41,512 nt of DNA, taken from positions 1,185,944 through 1,227,455 of the forward strand of contig NZ_CH724159.1 in NCBI RefSeq assembly GCF_000153045.1, written 5' to 3'. Shown here in pieces: positions 9,986 to 17,707 of this stretch. The notes beneath the pieces were generated by a model. It was not told the DNA's origin. It ran no database searches and was given only the letters and a program-made list of their open reading frames with translations. This DNA is from Synechococcus sp. WH 5701. Its GTDB lineage: Bacteria > Cyanobacteriota > Cyanobacteriia > PCC-6307 > Cyanobiaceae. Position 1 is the first letter of the stretch; every line of letters starts with the position of its first letter. The position numbers and the translations under genes are program-made.

Positions 9986-10543
9986 GTGCCGTCTGCTCTT
10001 CGGGTGTCCAGGCCCCACCCTTCTCTTGGGCAGCGCATCCACCGACGCTGGTGGTCGCTGCTGGCCGGACTGATCCTGCTGATGGGCAGCTCGCTGCTGA
10101 TGGGGGTGGGGAGCGCCGCTGCGATCACGGCACCGGAGCTGCGGGGCCAGCGTGCCCTGCAGGATCTTCAGCCCGACATGCACGGCCGTGACCTGCGTCA
10201 GCAGGAGTTCCTCAAAGCCTCAATGGGCGGCTTCGACCTCAGCGGCAGCGATCTGCGCGGGGCGGTGTTCAACTCCAGTGATCTCACCAACACCAACCTG
10301 AGCGCAGCCAACCTCGAAGACGCCGTGGCCTTCGCCACCCGCTTCGATGGGGCCGATCTGAGCGGGGCTGTACTGCGCAACGCCATGCTCATGCAGAGCC
10401 GTTTCACCGGTGCCCAGATCGAGGGGGCCGATTTCAGCGACGCCGTGCTGGATCTCTCCCAGGTCAAGGCCCTCTGCTCCCGCGCCGATGGCGTCAACCC
10501 AAGCACTGGGGTGTCCACGGTCGAAAGCCTGGGCTGCCGGTAA
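9986..10543 (+). CDS. secreted pentapeptide-repeat protein, probably lumenal
   Basis: The product has a signal sequence ([21 protein letters not shown], cut near SAAA) followed by about a dozen pentapeptide repeats of the A(D/N)LxX type between residues about 70 and 155: [41 protein letters not shown] Cys pair near the end (ALCSRADG and ESLGCR) could form a disulfide outside the cytoplasm. The frame stays open upstream to 9893, but that would overlap the upp coding start; GTG 9986 was chosen because it gives a compact signal peptide. GTG 10004 is an alternative. Pentapeptide-repeat proteins of this kind are common in thylakoid lumens of cyanobacteria; the job of this one is unknown. Confidence 0.78.
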   Translation: MPSALRVSRPHPSLGQRIHRRWWSLLAGLILLMGSSLLMGVGSAAAITAPELRGQRALQDLQPDMHGRDLRQQEFLKASMGGFDLSGSDLRGAVFNSSDLTNTNLSAANLEDAVAFATRFDGADLSGAVLRNAMLMQSRFTGAQIEGADFSDAVLDLSQVKALCSRADGVNPSTGVSTVESLGCR

Positions 10544-10550
10544 CATTCGG

Positions 10551-10690
10551 GTCCGGTTCCGGTGGTGAACAGCCACCGGGGGCAAGGGGGAAAGTCCGGT
10601 GTGAGTCCGGCGCTGTCCCGCAGCTGTGAAGCCCGTGCTCCGGTCGACAACCGCCGCACGAGCCAGTCAGAACACCCGCCGGTACTCCCT
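10551..10690 (+). promoter_or_regulatory. cobalamin (B12) riboswitch
   Basis: The leader of the hupE-cobW operon has the conserved blocks of a cobalamin riboswitch. A hairpin CCGGTGG/CCACCGG spans 10559-10579. The core GGGGGAAAGTCCGGTG starts at 10586, and GCTGTCCCGCAGCTGTGA at 10612-10629 matches the family tract that reads GCTGCCCCCGCAACTGTAA in well-known members. CGTGC (10634-10638) pairs with GCACG (10656-10660). The B12-box-like AGCCAGTCAGAACACC follows at 10661-10676. A further hairpin CGCCGG/CCGGCG (10677-10702) lies just before the ATG at 10722 and may be the expression platform. Adenosylcobalamin binding would be expected to switch the operon off. The ends are approximate. Confidence 0.93.
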
Positions 10691-10721
10691 CTCGTGCCGG
10701 CGCGGACCGGAATTCCAGACC

Positions 10722-11432
10722 ATGACCTTCCTGTCACGGGATCCGGCTCGGCTACGGCAGCCAGCACGGCACTCCCGATTCTCTCCCCGACCCAACCAAA
10801 CCACCCCTCACGGAGCCAGCTCTAGGCCCACCCCCGGGAATCTGATCACCCTGGCCGGGCTGGTGCCCCTGCTGCTGCTCTCGCTGCTGGCTGCTCCCGC
10901 CTCGGCCCACCACCTGATGGAGGCCTTCGGACTGAGGGAAGGGGCCATGGCTGGTTTCCTCAGTGGGCTGGGCCATCCCTTGCTCGGCCCTGACCATCTC
11001 CTCTTTCTGCTCAGCCTCGGCCTGGTGGGGCTGCAACAGCCTCTGCGCTGGGTGATCGCCCTGCTGGCGATCGGCCTGGGCTCCACCGCCCTGGGCCTGG
11101 TGCTGCCGGTGCCGCCCGGCAGCGAACTGCTGGTAGCCCTCTCGCTCGTGGCCACCGCTCTGGTGGTGCTGGGCCGCTGGCCACGCTGGATCCTGCTTCC
11201 CGCCATCGCCCTGCACGGCAGTGTCCTCAGCCAGCCGGTGCTGGGCTGGTCGTTCTCAGCCCAGGTTCTCTATCTATTCGGGCTTCTGATCAGCCAAGGG
11301 GCCCTGCTGATCACGGCCGTCACCCTGGTCCGCTCCTGGGCCCGGGGGCTTGAGGCAGCCAACCTGCGACTGGTGGCCGGGGTGATGATCGGCATCGGCG
11401 CCACGTTCGCCTGGACCCAGCTGGTGCCCTGA
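10722..11432 (+). CDS. hupE: HupE/UreJ-family membrane protein, predicted cobalt transporter
   Basis: A polytopic membrane protein of about 236 residues. A hydrophobic leader ([16 protein letters not shown]) is followed by HHLMEAFGL and the family signature [14 protein letters not shown], whose His and Asp residues are candidate metal ligands. Five further hydrophobic segments follow ([80 protein letters not shown]). HupE/UreJ proteins carry nickel or cobalt; the B12 riboswitch upstream argues for cobalt. ATG 10722 is the only standard start before the leader, but it leaves some 42 residues of Arg/Pro-rich text ahead of the hydrophobic core, which is odd. It ends two bases before the CobW gene. 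Confidence 0.85.
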   Translation: MTFLSRDPARLRQPARHSRFSPRPNQTTPHGASSRPTPGNLITLAGLVPLLLLSLLAAPASAHHLMEAFGLREGAMAGFLSGLGHPLLGPDHLLFLLSLGLVGLQQPLRWVIALLAIGLGSTALGLVLPVPPGSELLVALSLVATALVVLGRWPRWILLPAIALHGSVLSQPVLGWSFSAQVLYLFGLLISQGALLITAVTLVRSWARGLEAANLRLVAGVMIGIGATFAWTQLVP

Positions 11433-11434
11433 CG

Positions 11435-12571
11435 ATGGCAATCCCCACCGCAGTCCCGCCGGCCCCGCTCGCCAGCCCGCGGCTGCCGGTCACTGTCGTG
11501 ACCGGTTTTCTGGGCGCCGGCAAGACCACGCTGCTGCGCCAGCTGCTCCTCCACAGCGGACAGCGCCTGGCAGTGCTGGTGAATGAGTTCGGCGAAGTGG
11601 GCATTGATGGAGCCCTGCTGCGCAGCTGCGGCTTCTGCCCCGAAGACGAGCTGGAAGGTCGGCTGGTGGAGCTGGCCAACGGCTGCCTCTGCTGCACCGT
11701 CCAGGACGAGTTCCTGCCCACCATGCAGATCCTGCTGGCCAAGGCCGATCACCTCGACGGCATCGTGGTCGAAACCAGCGGTCTGGCCCTGCCCGAGCCG
11801 CTGGTGCAGGCTTTTCAGTGGCCTGAGATCCGCACCCGCACCCGCGTCAATGGCGTGGTGGCTGTGGTCGATGGCGAAGCCTTGGCTCAGGGCAGCGTGG
11901 TGGGCGACCCTGCGGCCCTGGAGCGTCAGCGCTCGGCCGACCCCAGCCTCGACCACCTCAGCGACCTCGAGGACCTCTTCCGGGATCAGCTGGCGGCGGC
12001 GGACCTGGTGCTGATGAGCCGGGCCGATCGGCTCGATGGTCCCCAGAGTGAGGCCGTTCAACAACAACTGGCGCCGCTTTGCCGACCTGGAGTACAGGTG
12101 CTGCCGATGGTGCGCGGAGAAGTGCCTGCCGAGCTCATGCTCGGTCTTGAGCGCGTTGAGCCGGCCTCTGGGCACCGTTCGGATCAGCAGGGTCATCCCG
12201 CTGACCATGACCACGACCACGCCCACAGCGACGAAGCGCACGACCACGACCACAGTCATGTGCCGATGCAGTCGCTGGCGTTGCAGCTGCCGGGCGACTT
12301 CGAGAGGCAGGCCCTGGAACGCCTTCTGATCGAGCAGATCGTGGAGCAGGGGATCCTGCGACTCAAGGGCTGGTTGCGTCAGAGCGGCAAGCCAAGGCCC
12401 CTGCAGATCCAGGCGGTCGGTCCGCGGCTCGATTGCTGGTACGACCGTCATCCCGGAGAGCCCAAAGCCGAAGGAAGCCCAGGCCTGGAGCTGGTGGTGC
12501 TGGGCCTGCACCTCGACCGAGGACGGCTGGAGAAAGCACTGGGCGGCGCGGCCCTCAGCACCCGGGCCTGA
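11435..12571 (+). CDS. cobW: CobW-type G3E GTPase (COG0523), cobalt metallochaperone candidate
   Basis: A 378-residue COG0523 GTPase. The Walker A loop [15 protein letters not shown] is at about residues 23-37 and the metal-binding motif CLCC at about 84-87 ([14 protein letters not shown]). The Walker B region is [11 protein letters not shown] and the guanine-recognition region is SRAD in place of NKxD. A His/Asp-rich loop with ten histidines in about 30 residues lies at about 246-276, and a CobW C-terminal domain follows. Family knowledge: COG0523 proteins hand metals to target enzymes. Position two bases after hupE and behind the B12 riboswitch supports cobalt delivery to B12 synthesis. Zinc chaperones of the same family cannot be told apart by motif alone. 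Confidence 0.9.
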   Translation: MAIPTAVPPAPLASPRLPVTVVTGFLGAGKTTLLRQLLLHSGQRLAVLVNEFGEVGIDGALLRSCGFCPEDELEGRLVELANGCLCCTVQDEFLPTMQILLAKADHLDGIVVETSGLALPEPLVQAFQWPEIRTRTRVNGVVAVVDGEALAQGSVVGDPAALERQRSADPSLDHLSDLEDLFRDQLAAADLVLMSRADRLDGPQSEAVQQQLAPLCRPGVQVLPMVRGEVPAELMLGLERVEPASGHRSDQQGHPADHDHDHAHSDEAHDHDHSHVPMQSLALQLPGDFERQALERLLIEQIVEQGILRLKGWLRQSGKPRPLQIQAVGPRLDCWYDRHPGEPKAEGSPGLELVVLGLHLDRGRLEKALGGAALSTRA

Positions 12572-12579
12572 GGCGGCCC

Positions 12580-12957
12580 TCAATCCAGCGGGAAGGAACC
12601 CTTGGCGCAGACCCCGTCCCAGCAGAGGGCATGGTCGTCCTGCCAGCGGCCACTCACCGGCTGCCAGGGGCCGCTGGAGCGGCGCATCTCCACAGAGCCG
12701 CGACCGTCGTGGCGGAATATGACCCGAAGACCCTCAAGGTCGATCTGCCAGCGCTCCCCCACCGACTCCACTGTCATCACACAGGGGTGCCAGGGGCCAT
12801 TCTCAAGACGGCATTCCAGCTTGTAGGCCGGAGGTTCGGCCCCCAACGCCGTTCGCGAGACCCAGCCCAGCCCCATCACCACGACCGCCGCCAGGGTCAG
12901 CGCGGCGAAGGCTGACAGGGGCCGCCGTACAGGCAGCGCCAGGGGTGGGGCTTGCAT
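12580..12957 (-). CDS. small secreted or membrane-anchored protein of unknown function
   Basis: A 125-residue protein I cannot assign. Residues about 12-38 are hydrophobic (LSAFAALTLAAVVVMGLGWV), ending near ALGAE, so either a signal peptide or a membrane anchor. The rest is a compact Trp- and Cys-containing domain (YKLECRLENGPWHPCVMTVE, WQIDLEGLRVIFRHDG, HALCWDGVCAKGSF). Four cysteines, spaced as two nearby pairs, suggest disulfides outside the cytoplasm. It is convergent with the cobW gene (8 bases between stops) and divergent from purS. It probably represents a lineage-specific conserved protein. Confidence 0.7.
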   Translation of the reverse strand: MQAPPLALPVRRPLSAFAALTLAAVVVMGLGWVSRTALGAEPPAYKLECRLENGPWHPCVMTVESVGERWQIDLEGLRVIFRHDGRGSVEMRRSSGPWQPVSGRWQDDHALCWDGVCAKGSFPLD

Positions 12958-13055
12958 GGCTTGGGTCTCCTCCGTCTCACCCTTTCAAGCTGGAGCTGGG
13001 GCTGGCGGAGCGGGAACACGGGCTGCCAAGATTTAACAAACGCCCTGGCTGCCTG

Positions 13056-13337
13056 GTGCCCCGCTTTCACGCCCGTGTGCTGGTCTCGCTGAGGCCCTCG
13101 GTTCTCGATCCGGCCGGGGAGGCCACCCGCGCCGCCTCCAGCCGCCTGGGGGTGGAGGGAGTGAATCGCCTGCGCATCGGCAAGGCGGTGGAGCTGGAGA
13201 TTGAAGCGGCCGATGCCGACACGGCCCGCTCGCGGGTTGAGTTGCTCAGCGACCGGCTGCTGGCCAATCCCGTGATCGAGAACTGGGAAATGGAGCTCAG
13301 CGAGATCCCCGCCAATGGGACGGGCCAATCGGCATGA
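13056..13337 (+). CDS. purS: phosphoribosylformylglycinamidine synthase subunit PurS
   Basis: A 93-residue small subunit of the three-part FGAM synthase (PurS-PurQ-PurL) of purine synthesis. The core reads [20 protein letters not shown], then [17 protein letters not shown] and [11 protein letters not shown], all typical of PurS. GTG 13056 was chosen because it gives the normal short N-terminus. The frame is open back to 12945, but those residues do not resemble the family and overlap the divergent gene. Its end overlaps the purQ start by four bases (ATGA). Confidence 0.92.
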   Translation: MPRFHARVLVSLRPSVLDPAGEATRAASSRLGVEGVNRLRIGKAVELEIEAADADTARSRVELLSDRLLANPVIENWEMELSEIPANGTGQSA

Positions 13338-13987
13338 CGATCGGTGTGGTGGTCTTCCCCGGCTCCAACTGCGACCGGGACGTGGGCTGGGCGGCTGAGG
13401 GCTGCCTGGGAATTCCGACCCGCTTCCTCTGGCACGAGGAGCGGGACCTGACTGGCCTGGATGCTGTGGTGCTGCCCGGAGGCTTCAGCTATGGCGACTA
13501 CCTCCGCTGCGGCGCGATCGCCCGCTTTGCTCCAGTGCTGAAGGAGGTGGCTGAATTTGCAGCCAGGGGCGGCCCGGTACTGGGGATCTGCAATGGCTTT
13601 CAGATGCTCACCGAACTCGGTCTTCTCCCCGGTGCTCTCACTCGCAACAGCCGACTCCACTTCGTCTGTGAGCCCACAGCCCTGACGGTGCGCCCTGGTG
13701 GCTGCTGCTGGCTCTCCAGCTACGGGGAGGGCGAAGTGATCAACCTGCCGATCGCCCATGGCGAAGGCCGCTACCAGTGCGAGCCGGCCACCCTCGCGGC
13801 CATGGAGCAGGCCGGCCAGGTGGTTCTTCGCTACCAGAACAATCCCAACGGTTCCGTGGGTGATGTGGCAGGTCTGTGCAACCCTGCCGGCAACGTGCTC
13901 GGGCTGATGCCCCACCCGGAGCGGGCCTGCGACCCCCGCACAGGCGGGATCGATGGCCAGCGCCTGTTGGCCAGCCTGCTGAACTGA
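13334..13987 (+). CDS. purQ: phosphoribosylformylglycinamidine synthase subunit PurQ (glutaminase)
   Basis: A 217-residue class I glutamine amidotransferase that supplies ammonia to PurL. The N-terminus [19 protein letters not shown] is typical. The nucleophile elbow [10 protein letters not shown] places catalytic Cys86, and the His/Glu partners sit in MPHPERA near residue 195. [17 protein letters not shown] is the PurQ-specific loop. Translational coupling to purS through an ATGA overlap fits the need for both subunits in one complex. purL is not in this window. Confidence 0.96.
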   Translation: MTIGVVVFPGSNCDRDVGWAAEGCLGIPTRFLWHEERDLTGLDAVVLPGGFSYGDYLRCGAIARFAPVLKEVAEFAARGGPVLGICNGFQMLTELGLLPGALTRNSRLHFVCEPTALTVRPGGCCWLSSYGEGEVINLPIAHGEGRYQCEPATLAAMEQAGQVVLRYQNNPNGSVGDVAGLCNPAGNVLGLMPHPERACDPRTGGIDGQRLLASLLN

Positions 13988-14010
13988 GTCGTCCGCCTCA
14001 GGCAGGCAGC

Positions 14011-14033
14011 AAAAAGGGGGCTCATGGGCCCCC
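14011..14033 (-). terminator. rho-independent terminator after the peroxiredoxin gene
   Basis: On the minus strand a GGGGGC/GCCCCC stem of six pairs with a six-base loop (14016-14033) is followed at once by five T residues (A run 14011-14015 on the plus strand). It lies 54 bases beyond the peroxiredoxin stop. No T run follows in the plus direction, so purQ is less well served by it. Confidence 0.75.
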
Positions 14034-14086
14034 ACGATTGATGCGGTGTTCCACTGCCCACTGGGGGTGAGCTGTCGGTTGACCGC

Positions 14087-14677
14087 TCAGTTGACCGCGG
14101 CGAAGAACTCCTTGCTGCCGACGGGGTCAGGGTTCATGGTCTTCTCGCCCGGTGTCCAGTTGGCGGGGCAGACCTCATCGGGGTTTGCCTTGACATGCTG
14201 GAAGGCCTGAAGGACCCGCAGGGTCTCTTCGACATTGCGGCCCACCGCCAGGTTGTTGATGGTGGCGTGCTGGATCACACCGTCGGGATCGATGATGAAC
14301 AGACCGCGCAGGGCCACACCCGCGTCCTCATCAAGAACGTTGTAGGCGGAAGCGATCTCCTTCTTGAGGTCGGCCACCAGGGGATAGGCGATGTCCCCGA
14401 GGCCACCCTGCTTGCGATCGGTCTGAACCCAGGCCAGGTGGGAGAACTGGCTGTCCACCGACACGCCCAACACCTCGGTGTTGCGGCTGGTGAAATCGCC
14501 GTAGCGGTCGCTGAAGGCGGTGATTTCCGTTGGGCAGACGAAGGTGAAATCGAGGGGGTAGAAGAAGAGCACCACGTACTTGCCGCGGTACTGGGAGAGG
14601 GTGACCGTCTGGAACTCCTGGTCCACCACAGCGGTGGCGGTGAATTCAGGGGCCTGCAGACCGACGAGCCGGGACAT
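14087..14677 (-). CDS. typical 2-Cys peroxiredoxin
   Basis: A 196-residue thiol peroxidase that reduces hydrogen peroxide and organic peroxides, usually re-reduced by thioredoxin. The peroxidatic Cys48 is in [13 protein letters not shown] and the resolving Cys170 in DEVCPANW. The order of elements matches chloroplast and cyanobacterial 2-Cys Prx. The GGLG loop linked to over-oxidation sensitivity is present ([11 protein letters not shown]). The C-terminal YF partner motif reads FF instead (KEFFAAVN). The gene stands alone with its own terminator and is divergent from a small conserved protein. Confidence 0.95.
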   Translation of the reverse strand: MSRLVGLQAPEFTATAVVDQEFQTVTLSQYRGKYVVLFFYPLDFTFVCPTEITAFSDRYGDFTSRNTEVLGVSVDSQFSHLAWVQTDRKQGGLGDIAYPLVADLKKEIASAYNVLDEDAGVALRGLFIIDPDGVIQHATINNLAVGRNVEETLRVLQAFQHVKANPDEVCPANWTPGEKTMNPDPVGSKEFFAAVN

Positions 14678-14845
14678 GCTTGAGAGGGGGGTGACGAAGG
14701 AGAGAGCAGGGAGCTCAGTCCGAACTCGGACCGACTACCACTTGCGACCGCAACAATTTATCACGGAACCCTGGCAAGAGTTGCCCTTAGGATGGATGAG
14801 GCGACGTCGGCTGATGCCCCGCCCCCTTTCCACAGCCTTTTCCAG

Positions 14846-15154
14846 ATGTCCTGGGACCCTGTCCTGCTTCGTAAGTACAACAACACCGGTCACTTCCGCC
14901 TGCTCAACCAGCTGCGCAGCGAGCTGAAAACCAGCCCCCTCAACCGGGAGGAACCCGGCGAAGAGGACGGGGGCGGGCGCTCACGCACCGGCACCCTGGT
15001 GCGTGCCGTGGATGTGCGGCCCCAGCTCTACGGACGAGCCAGACGCTATGCGGGGCCAGCCCCGGCGCCCAACCTTCCTCCGGCCTCCGGAACTGAAGGA
15101 GGCTCTGCCTCCGCCAGTTTCCGCGAGCGCCTCAACGCCATCGAGATGCGCTGA
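14846..15154 (+). CDS. small conserved cyanobacterial protein of unknown function
   Basis: About 102 residues. The N-terminal 30 (MSWDPVLLRKYNNTGHFRLL then NQLRSELK) look like the kind of short conserved block shared by cyanobacterial hypothetical proteins. The remainder is Gly/Ser/Pro-rich and probably disordered until a short C-terminal helix (FRERLNAIEMR). ATG 14846 was chosen because the conserved block begins there; ATG 14792 in the same frame is the alternative, and neither has a clear ribosome binding site. No function can be given. It is divergent from the peroxiredoxin gene across about 170 bases that must hold both promoters. Confidence 0.7.
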   Translation: MSWDPVLLRKYNNTGHFRLLNQLRSELKTSPLNREEPGEEDGGGRSRTGTLVRAVDVRPQLYGRARRYAGPAPAPNLPPASGTEGGSASASFRERLNAIEMR

Positions 15155-15277
15155 GCTCAGCCTGGGGCTGATGGCTCCACCGCGCCAGTCAATGCCCTGC
15201 ATCAGAAGGCGAATACCCAACCTTGCCAGGCCTGGGATTCGCTTGTGATTGGGGCGACTTCAATCAGACGCCACAAA

Positions 15278-15351
15278 TGGCTCGGGGGAGACTTGAACTC
15301 CCGACCTTGGGGTTATGAATCCCACGCTCTAACCAGCTGAGCTACCGAGCC
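15278..15351 (-). tRNA. tRNA-Met (CAT), elongator type
   Basis: The minus strand folds as a complete 74-base tRNA. Acceptor stem GGCTCGG pairs with CCGAGCC plus discriminator A. The D arm is GCTC AGCTGGTTA GAGC, the anticodon loop TTCATAA gives CAT, and the T arm is GGGAG TTCAAGT CTCCC. The G1-C72 pair argues for the elongator rather than the initiator tRNA. An Ile-tRNA with modified CAT cannot be excluded by anticodon alone. The anticodon stem has one A-C mismatch at its loop end. CCA is not encoded. Confidence 0.95.
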
Positions 15352-15377
15352 GCGTTGTAAGGACTTTAAACGATCGA

Positions 15378-15407
15378 CCTCCCTCTCCCGACAAGGGAAG
15401 AGGGAGG
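15378..15407 (-). terminator. strong inverted repeat, likely terminator of the M23 peptidase gene
   Basis: CCTCCCTCT pairs with AGAGGGAGG (nine pairs) and the inner CCC with GGG. It sits 16 bases beyond the M23 gene stop and 27 bases before the tRNA-Met gene. Only short T runs follow on the minus strand, so it could terminate transcription weakly or act as an RNA-processing hairpin. Confidence 0.55.
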
Positions 15408-15422
15408 TGGCAAGGATGGAGA

Positions 15423-16514
15423 TCAGGCTCTGCCGGGGAGGAATTGAAGCGGATTTGCGGCGCCACGTCCAGGGGGATGGATCTCGAAATGGAGATGGGG
15501 ACCGGTGCTGCGGCCGGTGCTGCCCATTTCCGAGATCTTGGCGCCCTGGGACACCTGCTGGCCCACCCGCACCAGCACACGACTGTTGTGGCCGTAGAGC
15601 GACTTGCTGCCGTCAGGGTGCTGGATCTCCACCAGGTAGCCGTAGCCGCCATCGTGCCAACCGGCGTAGGACACCTGACCACCCTGGGCCGCCACGATCG
15701 GCGTTCCCACATTGCTGGCGATGTCGATGCCCTTGTGCATCCGTCCCCAGCGCCAGCCGTAGCCCGAGCTGAAGACGCCGCGGGCCGGCCAGATCCAACC
15801 ACTGCCGAGCTGGGAGGGTTCCGTGGGTTGCTCACCGGGACGGTTGAAGCCGGGAAGGTCTGGCCAGCTCAGGCCGCCGCTGCCCACGGGCTTGAGACCC
15901 AGCACCATGCGCGAACGGGACGCACCCGCCCTGGAGACGCGGATCTGACTTCCTTCAACCAGACGGGCCGCCTCGAGACCAGGGTTGAGCCGCAGCAGAT
16001 CCTGGATGCTGAGCCGGTAGCGCTGGGCGAGCTTCACCAGGTTGTCACCGAAGCGCACCACACCGGTGGACTCAAGCGGGGGTGGCTCGCTGAGAGGAGC
16101 CGAGCGCCGGAGCTCGCTGGTGTCGAGGGAGGCGAGCTGCTTGGCCGTCGAAGCCTTGGAGGAGGGCAGTACCACCCAGTCGCCACGGCTGAAGCCGTGA
16201 TCTTCATTGACGTTGTTGAGCTTGGCCAGAGGGGTTTCCTGAACCCGCAACTGGCTGGCCAGCTCTTCAAGAGTGATGTCGTTGCGAATGCGCACCCAGA
16301 GCTTGTCGCGGAACGAGCTGGGCAGGGAGGCGAGCAGTTGGGGTTGGCCTGCTGGAGGCAGTGCCGCCGTCGCAGGATCGATCTCCAGGCGCTCAGGCAT
16401 CGTTTCGAAACCGGGCCGGCGCGCGTCGGCAATGCCAGGGATGGCGCCGACAGCCACCAGGGAGAGAACCGGCATGGTTCCCAGCAGCGGCAGGATCAGT
16501 TGCGAAGGCTTCAT
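15423..16514 (-). CDS. LysM-containing M23 family metallopeptidase (peptidoglycan hydrolase)
   Basis: A 363-residue exported protein. The signal sequence is at residues 1-30 (ILPLLGTMPVLSLVAVGAI, cut near IADA). Two LysM-like peptidoglycan-binding repeats lie at about 65-115 (DITLEELASQLRV...GDWVVLPS) and about 150-195 (GDNLVKLAQRYRLSIQDLLRL). An M23 domain covers about 250-355, with zinc-binding MHKGIDIA and PHLHFEIHP intact, so it should be active. ATG 16514 was chosen because it starts the signal peptide and has GGGTGA nine bases upstream; the frame is open to 16601. It likely cuts peptide cross-links during wall growth or division. Confidence 0.92.
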   Translation of the reverse strand: MKPSQLILPLLGTMPVLSLVAVGAIPGIADARRPGFETMPERLEIDPATAALPPAGQPQLLASLPSSFRDKLWVRIRNDITLEELASQLRVQETPLAKLNNVNEDHGFSRGDWVVLPSSKASTAKQLASLDTSELRRSAPLSEPPPLESTGVVRFGDNLVKLAQRYRLSIQDLLRLNPGLEAARLVEGSQIRVSRAGASRSRMVLGLKPVGSGGLSWPDLPGFNRPGEQPTEPSQLGSGWIWPARGVFSSGYGWRWGRMHKGIDIASNVGTPIVAAQGGQVSYAGWHDGGYGYLVEIQHPDGSKSLYGHNSRVLVRVGQQVSQGAKISEMGSTGRSTGPHLHFEIHPPGRGAANPLQFLPGRA

Positions 16515-16618
16515 GCAGAAATTCACCCGTCGGACAAGGCCCGGTGGAGAAGCCACCATCCCCGAGCCGCGCCGAGGGTAGCGGCATGAACCATCGGGCA
16601 CAAGCCTCTGGGGTCAGC

Positions 16619-16645
16619 CACTGGATCGTCATGGACGATCCAGTG
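16619..16645. repeat. perfect 12-bp inverted repeat with 3-base loop
   Basis: CACTGGATCGTC (16619-16630) and GACGATCCAGTG (16634-16645) are exact reverse complements around a three-base ATG. It lies between the trmL stop (16659) and the M23 gene start (16514), directly downstream of the terB-psb32-pxcA-cobU-trmL run. There is no T run on either side, so a simple rho-independent terminator is not obvious. A protein operator, transcript-end stabiliser or processing site are alternatives. Confidence 0.85.
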
Positions 16646-16658
16646 AGCGGCTGATCGC

Positions 16659-17144
16659 TCAGACACCTGTCTCCAACTGGCGCAGGGCCTCGAACAGCAC
16701 CACGGCCACGGAGACCGAGAGATTCAGGCTGCGCACCCCGCCGCCATGGCGAACGGAGCCAGGCATGGGGATCGTCAGCCGCATGTCGGCCTGCTCGAGC
16801 AGCTCCGGCGGCAGACCGTCGCTCTCCCGGCCGAACAGCAGCCAGTCATCGCTGCAGAAACGGCAGTGCTGGTAGGGCTGATCAGCCTGGCTGCTCAACG
16901 CCAGCAGCCGCCCTCCCCGCCGCCGTTGCTCTGCGCTCAGGGCCTCGAACCCGGGATGGACGTGCAACGGCACCCAGGGCCAGTAGTCGAGCCCTGCCCG
17001 CTTGAGCTGGCGTTCGTCGAGGCTGAACCCCAGCGGTTCGATCAGATGGAGCTCCGCCCCGGTGGCGGCACAGGTGCGCGCCACATTGCCGGTGTTGGGC
17101 GGGATCTGGGGCTGGAACAGCACCACCCGGGGAAGGGCGCTCAC
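16659..17144 (-). CDS. trmL: tRNA (cytidine(34)-2'-O)-methyltransferase, SPOUT family
   Basis: A 161-residue SPOUT methyltransferase. The signature is at the N-terminus (LFQPQIPPNTGNVARTCAAT), followed by LHLIEPLGFSLDERQLKRAGLDYW, FGRESDGLPPELL and the C-terminal knot RSLNLSVSVAVVLFEALRQ. Length is that of TrmL/YibK. By family knowledge it methylates the wobble ribose of certain leucine tRNAs. It starts at GTG 17144, overlapping the cobU stop by four bases (GTGA), and is followed by a strong inverted repeat. Confidence 0.93.
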   Translation of the reverse strand: MSALPRVVLFQPQIPPNTGNVARTCAATGAELHLIEPLGFSLDERQLKRAGLDYWPWVPLHVHPGFEALSAEQRRRGGRLLALSSQADQPYQHCRFCSDDWLLFGRESDGLPPELLEQADMRLTIPMPGSVRHGGGVRSLNLSVSVAVVLFEALRQLETGV

Positions 17145-17707
17145 AGGCCCGGCACCGGCTGGCTGAGGGCGTGCAGATCAAGAGCGCGGCCCTGGATCAC
17201 CAGCCAGCTGGCCTGGGCCAGGGGCTGCAGCCGCTGCTGCAGCCCTCCCAGCCGATCCCGGAAACGGCCGCCGATCACGGTGGGAGGCACCACACCCCAG
17301 CCGGTCTCCTCCGTCACGATCACCTGGGGCGCGCAGCAGCTCAGCAGCGCCTCCAGAAGGCCCAGCTGCCGTCGCTCCCAGGCCTCAGTGTCGAGATCGA
17401 GATGGTGGGCCAGCCAGGTGCCGAGGGAATCGATCAGCAGCAGGTGATCCGCTGGGGCGCGCCCCAGGGCCGACTCCAGCTCCCCTTCCACCTCCCAGGT
17501 GATCCAGTGCCCGGGTCGCCGGCTCTGGTGCAGTTGGAGGCGCTGCTGCCAGGCCGGATCATCCGGAGCAAGGGCTCCGGTGGCGACATAGAGCACCGGA
17601 CGGCCAGTGCCGACCACCAGATGTTCGGCCCAGCGGCTCTTGCCACTGCGGCTGGGGCCACTCACCAGGGTCAAACCAGCCCCGGCACGTTGTTCAACCA
17701 CCCCCAT
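17141..17707 (-). CDS. cobU: bifunctional adenosylcobinamide kinase / adenosylcobinamide-phosphate guanylyltransferase
   Basis: A 188-residue enzyme of the nucleotide-loop part of cobalamin synthesis. The P-loop VSGPSRSGKSRWAE is at about residues 14-27. VLYVATGALAPDD, LLIDSLGTWLAHHL and the typical VTEETGWGVVPP follow. The gene starts 14 bases inside the end of pxcA and overlaps the trmL start, so it is read from the same transcript. The genome therefore invests in corrinoid synthesis, in line with the B12-riboswitch operon about 5 kb away. Substrate details (pseudocobalamin or cobalamin) cannot be read here. Confidence 0.92.
   Translation of the reverse strand: MGVVEQRAGAGLTLVSGPSRSGKSRWAEHLVVGTGRPVLYVATGALAPDDPAWQQRLQLHQSRRPGHWITWEVEGELESALGRAPADHLLLIDSLGTWLAHHLDLDTEAWERRQLGLLEALLSCCAPQVIVTEETGWGVVPPTVIGGRFRDRLGGLQQRLQPLAQASWLVIQGRALDLHALSQPVPGL

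Noticed and set aside
10551..10690. RNase P RNA as an explanation of the GGGGGAAAGTCCGG core
   Set aside because: The GGAAAGTCC text is shared, but the following CCGCAGCTGTGA and AGCCAG...ACC blocks and the B12-related genes downstream identify a cobalamin riboswitch, and the RNA is too short for RNase P.
10626..10721. hupE start inside the riboswitch aptamer
   Set aside because: The frame is open there, but the bases are conserved riboswitch structure, not protein text.
12945..13055. Longer PurS N-terminus
   Set aside because: The extra 37 residues do not resemble PurS and overlap the divergent gene; GTG 13056 gives the standard size.
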